Below are positions 29,415 through 38,282 of a stretch of DNA of 64,000 nt, in pieces; within the stretch, counting starts at the first letter, position 1, and each line of letters begins with the position of its first letter. The notes below the pieces were generated by a model that had not been told where the DNA came from, did not search any database, and worked only from the letters and a program-made list of their open reading frames with translations. Source of the DNA: Pseudomonas sp. B20(2017) (GTDB lineage Bacteria; Pseudomonadota; Gammaproteobacteria; Pseudomonadales; Pseudomonadaceae); contig NZ_NEJP01000001.1 of the NCBI RefSeq assembly GCF_002113125.1, positions 124,001-188,000 on the forward strand, given 5' to 3'. The position numbers and the translations under genes were made by a program.

Positions 29415-29681
29415 TCAAGCAGACGGTTCTTCCAGCAATTGAATCAGCTCGTACTCCATGAAATCGGCAAGGCCCAACCAATCCTGACGCTCCTGACACT
29501 CGAGCATTTGAGTGAGCAACTGCGCCCAGGCCAACTGTGTCGGCGCGCCGGCCGACACCAACGACTGCTGGGCGCCCTCGAACACATCGACCATGGCCAA
29601 CGCAGCCTCGACATCACGCCCCAACCGAAACAGGCCGGCGCATTGGCGGCATTCCTCTACCCATTTTTTCAGCGCAGTCAT
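29415..29681 (-). CDS. Small helical protein coupled to Maf
   Basis: 88 residues from ATG 29681; this ATG overlaps the stop of the Maf gene by four bases, so translation is coupled. Composition is helical and Gln/Leu/Glu-rich (LGRDVEAALAMVDVFEGAQQSLV ... AWAQLLTQMLE). No membrane segment. Function not recognised; its coupling to the Maf glycosyltransferase and its place next to fliC suggest a helper for flagellin glycosylation or secretion, which is inference. Confidence 0.8.
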   Translation of the reverse strand: MTALKKWVEECRQCAGLFRLGRDVEAALAMVDVFEGAQQSLVSAGAPTQLAWAQLLTQMLECQERQDWLGLADFMEYELIQLLEEPSA

Positions 29682-30970
29682 TGCACGAACTCCTGATTGA
29701 ACGTGGTCCCGGCAATGTGCGCCCCTGCGCGGCTGCTGTTGAAAAAAGCCACCTGCGGCTGTCCGGCGATGTATCGCTCCAGCACGCACAGATAGCCGCG
29801 AAAATTGAGCTGGGTACTGACGCGCTGGCCATACCCGTCACGCACCCAGTGCCGCGCCTGATTCACCGACGGCCCAAGGTCCCCGTCGTTCCAGCCGGCA
29901 TGGGTCTTGTTCATCGGGAAGGCAAAATCGGCGCCGAACAGCGTGATGCGCGCAGCGCCCATCTTCACCGCCAGGTCCACGGCCGGATGAATCACACTGC
30001 CGCCCACATGCAACAGCGCCCTCGGATGCTGCTCACGCAATGCCGCATAGACCGGACTTGCCGAGTAACCGCCATAACGCTTGCCCTTCCAGGCTCTCAG
30101 CACCTCGGGATCACTCATTGGCAGATACACCAGCGGGATGCCGGCGGACTCCTCGAATGGCAAATGCCGAAAGCTGATGCGCTGATCGATGCTCACCACA
30201 TAGTCGGGCACGATCCCATGCTCGCGCAGCGGCCGGTACGCGGTATCGACACAAATAAACAACGGACGCTCGGCCCGCTCGCGAATCGCCGCCAGACGTT
30301 CGAAATGCTGCTCGAGTGTCGGCCCGGTGCCGATCACATAAATCTCCCGACCGGCACAGGTTCCGAACAGCGTCGCCACATCGTCGTCAGCGAGCAATAC
30401 CGGCAAGCAATCCTGCAGACGCTGCTGAATGAACGGTGACTGCGGATCGAACTCACGGTTGTTGAAGCTCAGGTGCACCTCGCTGACCAGCCGATCACGG
30501 ATCTTTGCGTTGAAGTCATCGGCCAATAGCATCTCGGCAGGCAATGCGAAGAACGGCGTGCAGATGTCGGGCAGGTCGCCGGCGTAGAGCAATTCAACTC
30601 GCGGATCCTGCAGCCACTCCCGCTGATCGAGCAGTTGCAGCACCAGAGCGAACAGCGCGCCGTTGAGGATGTGTACATACAAGCGCTCAAGCCCGGCGCG
30701 CTCCAGCAACACCGTGGGCAAATCCCCGAGGCCGGTGCCGTAGACATGCAGCTGCGGCTTGTCCGTTGGCAGGCTGGCAGCCTGTATCTGCGCTTCGCGG
30801 ACACGGTCATGCCGGCTGGTAAGCTGAATGCCGCCGATGCTCAGGGTCGAGCCCAACCCTTGCGTAAGCTCGGCCTCGATCGCCGAACTGTCTTCGTTCA
30901 GCAATCGTGCGAACAGCGCCGGCCAGCGTCGTCCGATGACTTCAGCGTTGGCCTGGAAAAACTCGCTCAT
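29678..30970 (-). CDS. Motility-associated (Maf/DUF115) flagellin glycosyltransferase
   Basis: 430 residues. Contains the DUF115 (MptE-like) core: EIYVIGTGPTLEQHFERL (nucleotide-binding GTGP-L) and PLFICVDTAYRPLREHGIVPDYVVSIDQ, then FGADFAFPMNKTHAG. Maf proteins transfer pseudaminic or legionaminic acid to flagellin Ser/Thr in the cytoplasm. The pse genes upstream provide the likely donor, CMP-pseudaminic acid. Followed by the coupled small gene. Confidence 0.88.
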   Translation of the reverse strand: MSEFFQANAEVIGRRWPALFARLLNEDSSAIEAELTQGLGSTLSIGGIQLTSRHDRVREAQIQAASLPTDKPQLHVYGTGLGDLPTVLLERAGLERLYVHILNGALFALVLQLLDQREWLQDPRVELLYAGDLPDICTPFFALPAEMLLADDFNAKIRDRLVSEVHLSFNNREFDPQSPFIQQRLQDCLPVLLADDDVATLFGTCAGREIYVIGTGPTLEQHFERLAAIRERAERPLFICVDTAYRPLREHGIVPDYVVSIDQRISFRHLPFEESAGIPLVYLPMSDPEVLRAWKGKRYGGYSASPVYAALREQHPRALLHVGGSVIHPAVDLAVKMGAARITLFGADFAFPMNKTHAGWNDGDLGPSVNQARHWVRDGYGQRVSTQLNFRGYLCVLERYIAGQPQVAFFNSSRAGAHIAGTTFNQEFVQ

Positions 30971-30993
30971 GGCGCCTCGCGCTCCCTTCAGGC

Positions 30994-31034
30994 AAAAAAA
31001 TAGCGTTCAAGGTTAACCCTTGAACGCTATTTTT
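30994..31034. terminator. Terminator between the KAS III-like gene and maf
   Basis: AAAAATAGCGTTCAAGG / CCTTGAACGCTATTTTT is a 17-bp near-perfect stem with A/T tracts on both sides. It separates the gene ending at 31057 from maf, which therefore needs its own promoter or read-through. Confidence 0.9.
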
Positions 31035-31056
31035 GTATTCGTCGTTTTTAGCGGAT

Positions 31057-31983
31057 TCAAGGACGATAAATAATCGCCGAACCCCACGACAGACCAACAC
31101 CGAAACCGCTCAGTGCCACACGATTCCAGGTGGAATCCAGCGCGTGCTTCTCCAGCAACAGCGGGATACTCGAGGAAACAGTGTTACCGGTCTCGACCAT
31201 GTCCTTGATGAACTTCTCCGGCTCGCCTTCGAAGCGTCGGGCCACGGCGTCGACAATCGCCGCGCTGCCCTGGTGGATGCAGAAGGCGTCGATGTCATCG
31301 GCCTTCAGGCCAGAATCATCGAGCAATTCATGCAAGTGCGCCGGCACTTTGAGCAGCGCAAAGTTGAACACCTGACGGCCATTCATGAAGAACACGCCAT
31401 CGGTCACTTTCAGGTGCGGTGCGCCGGAACCGTCGGTGCCGAACTTGGCCTTGCCCAGCGCCCAGACCGGGTCTTCACCCATCCAGGTCGCGGTGGCGGC
31501 GTCGCCGAACAGCATGGTGGTGTTGCGATCTTCCGGATCAACGATCTTCGAATACGGGTCAGCGGTGATCAGCAGACCGTTCTTCAGGCCGGCGGCTTCC
31601 ATGAAACCCTTGATCGCGTAGATGCCGTAGACATAGCCGGAACAGCCCAGGGAAATGTCGAACGCCGCGACATTGGTCGGCAGGCCGAGCTTGTCCTGGA
31701 CGATGGCCGCGGTGTGCGGCAGGCCTTCTTCGTCACCGTTCTGGGTGACGACGATCAGCGCATCGATGGATTCACGTTTCAGATCCGGATTGCTGGCAAA
31801 CAGCGCATTGGCCGCTTCAACGCACAAATCGGAGGTTTCCTGTTCCGCGTCTTTACGTGGCAGGAAGGCCGAACCGATCTTGCCGAGGATGAATTCTTCA
31901 TCCTTCTCGAATTTTGCACCTTGTGCGTAATTGTCCACGCCGGCTACAGGAACGTAGCTCGCAATGCTTTTTATGCCAATCAT
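31057..31983 (-). CDS. 3-oxoacyl-ACP synthase III-like protein of flagellin glycosylation locus
   Basis: 308 residues from ATG 31983, with GGGAAG upstream. Thiolase-fold KAS III with the catalytic triad intact: Cys114 in ISLGCSGYVYG, His in CIHQGS and Asn in ETGNTVSSSIP. A similar gene (orf3) accompanies fgt1 and fgt2 between flgL and fliC in P. syringae, where the flagellin sugar carries a 3-hydroxybutanoyl-type group. Here it may likewise supply an acyl group for the glycan; this is inference. Confidence 0.88.
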   Translation of the reverse strand: MIGIKSIASYVPVAGVDNYAQGAKFEKDEEFILGKIGSAFLPRKDAEQETSDLCVEAANALFASNPDLKRESIDALIVVTQNGDEEGLPHTAAIVQDKLGLPTNVAAFDISLGCSGYVYGIYAIKGFMEAAGLKNGLLITADPYSKIVDPEDRNTTMLFGDAATATWMGEDPVWALGKAKFGTDGSGAPHLKVTDGVFFMNGRQVFNFALLKVPAHLHELLDDSGLKADDIDAFCIHQGSAAIVDAVARRFEGEPEKFIKDMVETGNTVSSSIPLLLEKHALDSTWNRVALSGFGVGLSWGSAIIYRP

Positions 31984-32209
31984 TACGGCTTCCCAATAAT
32001 AAACAGCCCAATACCACCGCTCGCAAGGATTCGAGGGGCGCCGACAAACAGAAAACGGCCGCCACAACGGGCAGCCACGGGGAGCGCGAAGGGCTATCAC
32101 TGGAACCGAAAACGGGCCAGGCGCCATCTCCCCGGTCATTACAATACAGTGAAGATGCGCGTTATGACTCGCAGGTCACGCTATTTTGCCGAATCGGCGA
32201 CAGATCGGG

Positions 32210-33262
32210 TCATTCGATCAAAGACCAGTCCAGCGGCGTACCGCGTTTGATCGACTGGCGCGCACGGCGCCCGAGGACGGCATCGGTGTGCTTGGGCGGC
32301 AGACCGAGACCGGGACGAATGGCGCGCAGGTTGGCCGCCGTGAAGGGTTCACCAGCCGCCATATCGGCCGTGACGTACAGCGACCGGCGGTAAACCAGCG
32401 ACTTTTCCTCAGCCTCGGTCACGCCGTAATGCACCAGGCCCATCGCCTGCCAGGCGCGCTCGGTCTCGACCACCAGGCTGGCCAGTTCCGCCGGTTCCAG
32501 CGAGAAACTGGCGTCCACCCCACCGGCTGAACGGTCGAGGGTGAAGTGTTTTTCCACTACCGTCGCGCCCAGCGCCACCGCCGCCACCGACACGCCGACG
32601 CCCATCGAATGGTCTGACAGCCCCACCTCACAACCGAACAGATCACGCAGATGCGGGATCGTGCGCACGTTGCTGTTGATCGGGGTCGCCGGGTAGGTGC
32701 TGGTGCATTTGAGCAGCACCAGATCCTTGCACCCGGCCTCGCGGGCAGCGTGCACGGTTTCGTCGAGTTCGGCGATGCTGGCCATGCCGGTGGAAATGAT
32801 CAGCGGCTTGCCGGTCGCGGCCACGCGGCGAATCAGCGGCAGGTCGGTGTTCTCGAAACTGGCGATCTTGTACGCCGGCACTTCAAGGCTTTCGAGAAAG
32901 TCCACGGCGCTGTCATCGAACGGCGTCGAAAACGCGAGCATGCCCAACTCCCTGGCCCGGGCGAAGATCGGCGCATGCCATTCCCAGGGCGTGTGGGCCT
33001 TTTCATACAGGTCGTAGAGCGAAGTACCGGCCCACAGACTGTTCGGATCCTTGATGAAGAACTCGCCTTCCGCCAGATCCAGGGTCATGGTTTGGGCAGT
33101 GTAGGTTTGCAGTTTCAAGGCATGCGCACCGGCCTTTGCCGCCGCTTCGACAATCTGCAAGGCGACGTCCAGCGACTGGTTATGGTTGCCGCTCATTTCA
33201 GCGATGATGAACGGCGGCGCATCGGCACCGATCTGGCGGTTGCCGATCTTGAAACTGCTCAT
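32210..33262 (-). CDS. pseI: Pseudaminic acid synthase PseI
   Basis: 350 residues. NeuB-type TIM barrel (IAEMSGNHNQSLDVALQIVEAAAKAGA; YKIASFE; ISTGMA; LSDHSMG; EKHFTLDRS) followed by a C-terminal SAF domain (about 290-350). Condenses the PseG product with phosphoenolpyruvate to give pseudaminic acid. Overlaps pseG by four bases; last gene of the long glycan operon. Confidence 0.95.
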   Translation of the reverse strand: MSSFKIGNRQIGADAPPFIIAEMSGNHNQSLDVALQIVEAAAKAGAHALKLQTYTAQTMTLDLAEGEFFIKDPNSLWAGTSLYDLYEKAHTPWEWHAPIFARARELGMLAFSTPFDDSAVDFLESLEVPAYKIASFENTDLPLIRRVAATGKPLIISTGMASIAELDETVHAAREAGCKDLVLLKCTSTYPATPINSNVRTIPHLRDLFGCEVGLSDHSMGVGVSVAAVALGATVVEKHFTLDRSAGGVDASFSLEPAELASLVVETERAWQAMGLVHYGVTEAEEKSLVYRRSLYVTADMAAGEPFTAANLRAIRPGLGLPPKHTDAVLGRRARQSIKRGTPLDWSLIE

Positions 33263-34761
33263 TGACTGGATTCCTTCAAAACCTTGCTGAACGCGCAGGC
33301 ACTCTGGGTGAACCCGGCGTCACGAAAAACATTCATCGAGGGCCGATTGGCCGGCAACACCTGGGCGGTGATGGCGGTCATCTGCGGCCAGTGCGCGGAT
33401 ACAAAAGCTTCACCCTGCGCCAGCAGCGCCCTGCCCCAACCCAGACCGAAACGCCCCTCGAGCAGATACAGCGAAACCTCTGCCTCAAAGCCGCGCAGAT
33501 CGTAGCGCAGGACGCCGACCGGGCCGTCATCCGCCTCGGCCACCAGCAGCAACCGCTGAGGATTGCGCAGGCTCGCGCCCAGCCAGTTCACATGTTGCGT
33601 CCAGTCAATCGCCCCGCTGTCCAGTGACCAGCGGCGCACCGCCTCTGCATTGCGCCCCTCGAACAGCAACTGCGCGTCATCCGGCGTCGCCAGACGCAAC
33701 TTGAGCACCGCACCGGCCAGTGCCGCCGCCACCCGCAGCGCACCGCGCCCGTCGACCAGTTGCCGCGAACGCTCAGCCAGGCTCTGTCGCAGATAAAAGT
33801 TGCCCACGACAAAGCCGATGGCATCGCGCAGTTGCTCGACACTGACCTGCTCCCGCGCGCCCATGAACACATGCGCCCCGGCCGCCGCCATCACTTCGCC
33901 GTTGGCCTGTTGGTTGTTCGACACCGCAATGCAGATCGTCGGCAGGCCCAGGGCCGCGCGTTCCCAACTGGTGCCGCCGCCGGCGCCGATAAACAGGTCG
34001 GCCTCGGTCATGCGTCGATGAAAATCGCTGACGAAACTGTGCAGGCGCCAGTGTGGCCGCGTTTCGGCCAGCGCCTGCATCTTTGCCCAGGCCGGGTTGT
34101 CGGCACCGGCGACGAAATCCACTTCAAGCCCGGAAAAATCCGCCAGCGCCAGCATCGCGTGATGAGTCTGGCGCGCCGCATCAAAGCCGCCGAAATTCAC
34201 CAGCACCCGACGCGCCACAGACTTGATCTCGATGACCGGACCACAGAACTCTTCGCGCAACATGGCAAAGCGCGGACCGAGCAGCGTTCGGCATCCGGCC
34301 GGCAGCAGCGGCTGATAGTTTTCGCTGAGCCCGGAGAGGTTCTGATTGAGCAACAGGTCCACGCTGTAGCATCGGGTCGCCAAATCGTCGACGGCGGCGA
34401 TCCGTGGTGCGAAGCGACGAGCTGCGGTCTGCCAGTGATGGTCGAGGCCGTAGTGATCGGCGATGACCCAGTCAAACTCAGGCTGCCCTTCCAGCTGCGT
34501 CGCCAGTGCATCGATATCCGCCTGCCACGGCAGCATCGATTCGATGGCCTGCTCCGGGTCTTCACCGACATAGCGATCCGGCAACGCGAAGGTCTCGAAG
34601 CCTTCGCTCTGCAACGCATCAAGCCGATGCCCCGGCAAACGACGACAGGCGAACGCGACATGACTGCCTTGCGTGCGCAGCACTCGCGCCAGTGTCAGGC
34701 ATCGCGCGATGTGGCCGCTGCCGATGGTCGGCGAGGCGTCGGCGCGGATCAGCACTCTCAT
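33259..34761 (-). CDS. pseG: PseG UDP-sugar hydrolase fused to PseH-type N-acetyltransferase
   Basis: 500 residues. Residues 1 to ~345 are PseG: RADASPTIGSGHIARCLTLA, ADHYGLD, the GGFDAARQT-type motif and FIGAGGGTSWERAALGLPTI; it removes UDP from the diacetamido sugar. Residues ~350-500 are a GNAT domain (LRLATPDDAQLLFEGRN, GVLRYDL, ANRPSMNVFRDAGF), matching PseH, which acetylates the 4-amino group before hydrolysis. No separate pseH is present, so the fusion completes the pathway. Confidence 0.93.
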   Translation of the reverse strand: MRVLIRADASPTIGSGHIARCLTLARVLRTQGSHVAFACRRLPGHRLDALQSEGFETFALPDRYVGEDPEQAIESMLPWQADIDALATQLEGQPEFDWVIADHYGLDHHWQTAARRFAPRIAAVDDLATRCYSVDLLLNQNLSGLSENYQPLLPAGCRTLLGPRFAMLREEFCGPVIEIKSVARRVLVNFGGFDAARQTHHAMLALADFSGLEVDFVAGADNPAWAKMQALAETRPHWRLHSFVSDFHRRMTEADLFIGAGGGTSWERAALGLPTICIAVSNNQQANGEVMAAAGAHVFMGAREQVSVEQLRDAIGFVVGNFYLRQSLAERSRQLVDGRGALRVAAALAGAVLKLRLATPDDAQLLFEGRNAEAVRRWSLDSGAIDWTQHVNWLGASLRNPQRLLLVAEADDGPVGVLRYDLRGFEAEVSLYLLEGRFGLGWGRALLAQGEAFVSAHWPQMTAITAQVLPANRPSMNVFRDAGFTQSACAFSKVLKESSQ

Positions 34762-35453
34762 TGCAGCTCTCCACCAGCCTTGAGGGCGGCGTAAAGGTAT
34801 TCGGCACGCTTCCAGTCTTCGACGGTATCGATGTCCTGCACCAGATGCCGGGGCAGGATCACCGGCAGACTGGCCGACGAATACAGCACCTCGCCACCCA
34901 GCCAGGCCTCGCTACGGCCCCAATAGAACTGGCCGGCATCCTGAAAGGCAGCCGGCAGATCCTGCGAACGGGTATTGCGAAATTCGGGATACATCGCTGT
35001 CAGCGCGCCCTGCCCGTCGAGGGTCAGGGCGCGCTGCACCGGAAAGCCGAAATCGGTAACCGAAAAAGCGAAGGACTTGTCCGGATGCTGCGCCAGCAAC
35101 TCAAAGCCCTGACGCAGAAACCGCGCCTGCAATAGCGGCGCCGTGGCGTACACACAGCAGGCGTAATCGAAAGCCGGCAGTTGTTGCAACGCATGCACGA
35201 TCACTGCCGCAGTGCCGGTGAAATCATCGGCCAGTTCCGCCGGACGCATGAACGGCACTTGAGCACCGCTGGCCCGCGCCACGTCCGCGATTTCTTCGTC
35301 ATCGGTGCTGACCACCACTTGCTCGAACAACCCTGAATCGAGGGCCGTGCGGATCGAACGGACAATCATCGGCACACCGTCGAACGGCTTGAGATTCTTG
35401 CGCGGAATGCGTTTGCTGCCCCCGCGGGCCGGGATGATTGCGACGTTGTTCAA
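34758..35453 (-). CDS. pseF: Pseudaminic acid cytidylyltransferase PseF
   Basis: 231 residues. Nucleotidyltransferase with N-terminal IIPARGGSKRIPRKNLKPFDG and VSTDDEEIADVA. Activates pseudaminic acid with CTP, giving the CMP donor. Four-base overlaps with genes on both sides. Confidence 0.95.
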   Translation of the reverse strand: MNNVAIIPARGGSKRIPRKNLKPFDGVPMIVRSIRTALDSGLFEQVVVSTDDEEIADVARASGAQVPFMRPAELADDFTGTAAVIVHALQQLPAFDYACCVYATAPLLQARFLRQGFELLAQHPDKSFAFSVTDFGFPVQRALTLDGQGALTAMYPEFRNTRSQDLPAAFQDAGQFYWGRSEAWLGGEVLYSSASLPVILPRHLVQDIDTVEDWKRAEYLYAALKAGGELQ

Positions 35454-36070
35454 GGACGTTTTTCCAGCAGGAACCAGGTGATGTCGTCCACCGGAAATTG
35501 CGGATCGCGGTGATAACCGAAGCCGTAGTCCAGCAGTTGCAAATCCGGATAGCGATCGAGCATTTCCCCGGCGAAATCACGCTTGAACAGCTTGCCGCTG
35601 TTACCGCGATAGGACACCTCCACCGGCGAGGGGTTGTAGTACTCGGCGATCAGGATGTAGCGCGAGCTCAACTCATACAACTGCGCATACGCTGTCGCCA
35701 ACAGCTCCGGCGCCAGATGGATCAGCACGCCTTTGCTCAGGGTCAGGTCGTATTGGCGCTCACGAGGAAAGTCGAACAGCGAGCCGTGCCAGATGTTCGC
35801 AATCTCCAGCGCACGCGCCTGGGCGCAGGCACTGGCATTGATTTCGACCCCGAACAGCTCGCAGCGTGGCAGCAACTGACGCAGCGCCTGCAAGTTGTTG
35901 CCGGCGTTGGTGCCCAGTTCCATCAGGCTGTCGATCCGCCCGGCCCGTGACAGCGCCTTGGCGAACAACGCCAGATTGGCCGCCACCAGTGGCTGGCCGA
36001 CGTTGCGGTCAACGTACTGGTTGCCGAACTCGCCCTGCCAGAATTGTTCCTGCTCGCTCAGATCACGCAT
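35450..36070 (-). CDS. Pseudaminic acid biosynthesis-associated methylase
   Basis: 206 residues, class I SAM methyltransferase with the SAM loop LMELGTNAGNNLQAL and acidic residue in LFGVEINASACAQA. The N-terminus (SEQEQFWQGEFGNQYVDRN) and FKRDFAGEMLDRYPDLQLLDYGFGYHRDP match the methylase family found in many pse operons. Substrate unproven. Between pseC (31 bases) and pseF (4-base overlap). Confidence 0.9.
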   Translation of the reverse strand: MRDLSEQEQFWQGEFGNQYVDRNVGQPLVAANLALFAKALSRAGRIDSLMELGTNAGNNLQALRQLLPRCELFGVEINASACAQARALEIANIWHGSLFDFPRERQYDLTLSKGVLIHLAPELLATAYAQLYELSSRYILIAEYYNPSPVEVSYRGNSGKLFKRDFAGEMLDRYPDLQLLDYGFGYHRDPQFPVDDITWFLLEKRP

Positions 36071-36101
36071 TACCGTTTTCCATCCACCGCCGCGGCGGCA
36101 A

Positions 36102-37259
36102 TCATTCAGTCAACCGACGCAATTGCTCGACCACGTAGTCCTGCTGCTGATCGCTCAGCAACGGGAACAGCGGCAGGCTGATCGCTTCGGCGTAATAACG
36201 CTCGGCTTCGGGGAAGTCCCCCTCGGCGAAACCCAGGTCACGATAATACGGCTGCAGATGCACCGGAATGTAGTGCAGGTTCACGCCGATGCCGGCGGCA
36301 CGCAAGCCTTCGAACACCTGACGGTGGCTGAGGCTGATGCGCTCGGTCTGCAAACGCACCACGTAAAGATGCCAGGCCGATTCGGCCTCCGGCTGGAGGC
36401 TCGGCACGGTGACCGGCAAGTACGCCAGCAAGCGGTCGTATCGCGCGGCCAGCTCCCGGCGACGGGCGATGAAGTCGTCCAGTTTGCTCAGCTGCGACAG
36501 ACCCAGCGCGGCTTGCAGATCGGTGATCCGGTAATTGAATCCCAGCTCGACCTGCTGGTAATACCACGGGCCATGGCTGGGCTCGGTCATCTGCTGCGGA
36601 TCGCGGGTCATGCCGTGGCTGCGCAGGCGTTGCAGACGCTCGGCCAGTTCCGGGCGATTGGTCAGCACCATGCCGCCCTCGCCGCTGGTGATGATCTTCA
36701 CCGGGTGGAAGCTGAACACGGTCATCGCGGCAAATTCACCGCAACCCACCGGGCGCCCGGCATAGCTTGCGCCGACCGCGTGGGACGCATCTTCGATCAC
36801 GGTAAAGTTGTAGCGCTCGGCCAGTTCGGCGATTCGTCGCATGTCGCAGCTCTGCCCGGAGAACGCCACCGCCACCAGCACTTTGGGCAGCGTACCGTCG
36901 CGTTCGGCAGCATCGAGTTTGTTCGCCAGAACTTCGGCATCGAGGTTCCAGGTCAGCGGATCGATGTCCACGAAATCCACGTCGGCACCGCAATAACGGC
37001 CGCAGTTGGCCGACGCGAGAAAGGTATTAGGCGTGGTCCACAAGCGGTCGCCTGCGCCGAGCCCCGCCGCCAGACAGGCAATGTGCAGCGCCGCCGTGGC
37101 GTTGCACACCGCCACGGCGAAATCGGCCTGACAACGCTCGGCCACCGCCTGCTCGAAGCGTTCGATGGTCGGGCCCTGGGTCAACCAGTCGGACTGCAAC
37201 ACCTCGACGACCGCGTCGATGTCCGTCTGGTCGAGGCTCTGCCGACCGTAGGGAATCAT
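36102..37259 (-). CDS. pseC: Pseudaminic acid pathway aminotransferase PseC
   Basis: 385 residues, DegT/DnrJ/EryC1 fold. PLP Lys lies in TVFSFHPVKIITSGEGGM; IPYGRQSLDQTDIDAVVEVLQSDWLTQGP is a typical N-terminus. Converts the PseB product to UDP-4-amino-4,6-dideoxy-beta-L-AltNAc. ATGA overlap with pseB. Confidence 0.95.
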   Translation of the reverse strand: MIPYGRQSLDQTDIDAVVEVLQSDWLTQGPTIERFEQAVAERCQADFAVAVCNATAALHIACLAAGLGAGDRLWTTPNTFLASANCGRYCGADVDFVDIDPLTWNLDAEVLANKLDAAERDGTLPKVLVAVAFSGQSCDMRRIAELAERYNFTVIEDASHAVGASYAGRPVGCGEFAAMTVFSFHPVKIITSGEGGMVLTNRPELAERLQRLRSHGMTRDPQQMTEPSHGPWYYQQVELGFNYRITDLQAALGLSQLSKLDDFIARRRELAARYDRLLAYLPVTVPSLQPEAESAWHLYVVRLQTERISLSHRQVFEGLRAAGIGVNLHYIPVHLQPYYRDLGFAEGDFPEAERYYAEAISLPLFPLLSDQQQDYVVEQLRRLTE

Positions 37260-38257
37260 ACCGACAGCTTCGCGTGCAGGTCGGCGATCTGCCCCACCGA
37301 GAGGAAGTGCGGGTTGGTGTCGGAGCGGTACTCGAAATCTTCGCCGACCGGCACGCCACGTTCACCGAGTTTGTCCTCGGCAAAATCCACGTCGACGCTG
37401 GTAAAACGAATCGACGGCTGGATCGTGTAGTGATCGGCGAACTCCAGGGTCATCCGCGCATCGTCCAGCGGCACCATCAGCTCGTGCAGTTTCTCGCCGG
37501 GACGGATGCCGACGTTCTTGTGCGGCAGGTGCTCGGCCATTCCCCGCGCGAGATCGACCACGCGGATCGACGGGATCTTCGGCACGAACACTTCACCGCC
37601 GTGCATCCGCGCAAAGCTGTCGAGCACGAATTGCACGCCGTGATCGAGGGTGATCCAGAAGCGGGTCATGCGCTCGTCGGTGATCGGCAGCTCCGTCGCG
37701 CCATCGGCGATCAGCTGGCTGAAAAACGGCACCACTGAGCCGCGCGAACCCGCCACGTTGCCGTAGCGCACCACGGCAAAACGCGTCTGCTGTTCGCCAG
37801 CGATGTTGTTGGCGGCAACGAACAACTTGTCCGACAGCAACTTGGTGGCGCCGTACAGGTTGATCGGGCTCGCGGCCTTGTCGGTGGACAGCGCGACGAC
37901 TTTCTTCACGCCGTTGTCGATGGCGGCAGCGATGATGTTTTCCGCGCCGTTGACGTTGGTGCGGATGCATTCGGTCGGGTTGTACTCCGCCGCCGGCACC
38001 TGCTTCAACGCCGCGGCATGCACCACGTAATCAATGCCGCGCATGGCCTGACGCAGACGATCGGCGTCGCGCACGTCACCGAGAAAGTAACGCATGCACG
38101 GCGCGTTGAACGTCTGCTGCATTTCGTATTGCTTGAGCTCATCCCGCGAGAAGACCACCACGCGCTTGGGCTGGTATTGCTCGAGCAGGCGCGCGATGAA
38201 CTTGCGCCCGAACGAGCCGGTGCCGCCGGAGATGAAAATCGATTTTCCGTTGAACAT
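37256..38257 (-). CDS. pseB: UDP-GlcNAc 4,6-dehydratase (inverting) PseB
   Basis: 333 residues. Short-chain dehydrogenase fold: GGTGSFGRKFIARLL (NAD loop), DVRD, AAALKQVPAAEYNP, the catalytic YGATKLLSDKL. Dehydrates and epimerises at C5, first committed step to pseudaminic acid. Starts 25 bases after the large glycosyltransferase gene. Confidence 0.96.
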   Translation of the reverse strand: MFNGKSIFISGGTGSFGRKFIARLLEQYQPKRVVVFSRDELKQYEMQQTFNAPCMRYFLGDVRDADRLRQAMRGIDYVVHAAALKQVPAAEYNPTECIRTNVNGAENIIAAAIDNGVKKVVALSTDKAASPINLYGATKLLSDKLFVAANNIAGEQQTRFAVVRYGNVAGSRGSVVPFFSQLIADGATELPITDERMTRFWITLDHGVQFVLDSFARMHGGEVFVPKIPSIRVVDLARGMAEHLPHKNVGIRPGEKLHELMVPLDDARMTLEFADHYTIQPSIRFTSVDVDFAEDKLGERGVPVGEDFEYRSDTNPHFLSVGQIADLHAKLSV

Positions 38258-38282
38258 GTCTTGAGTCCCGTTCCCTGTCGAC

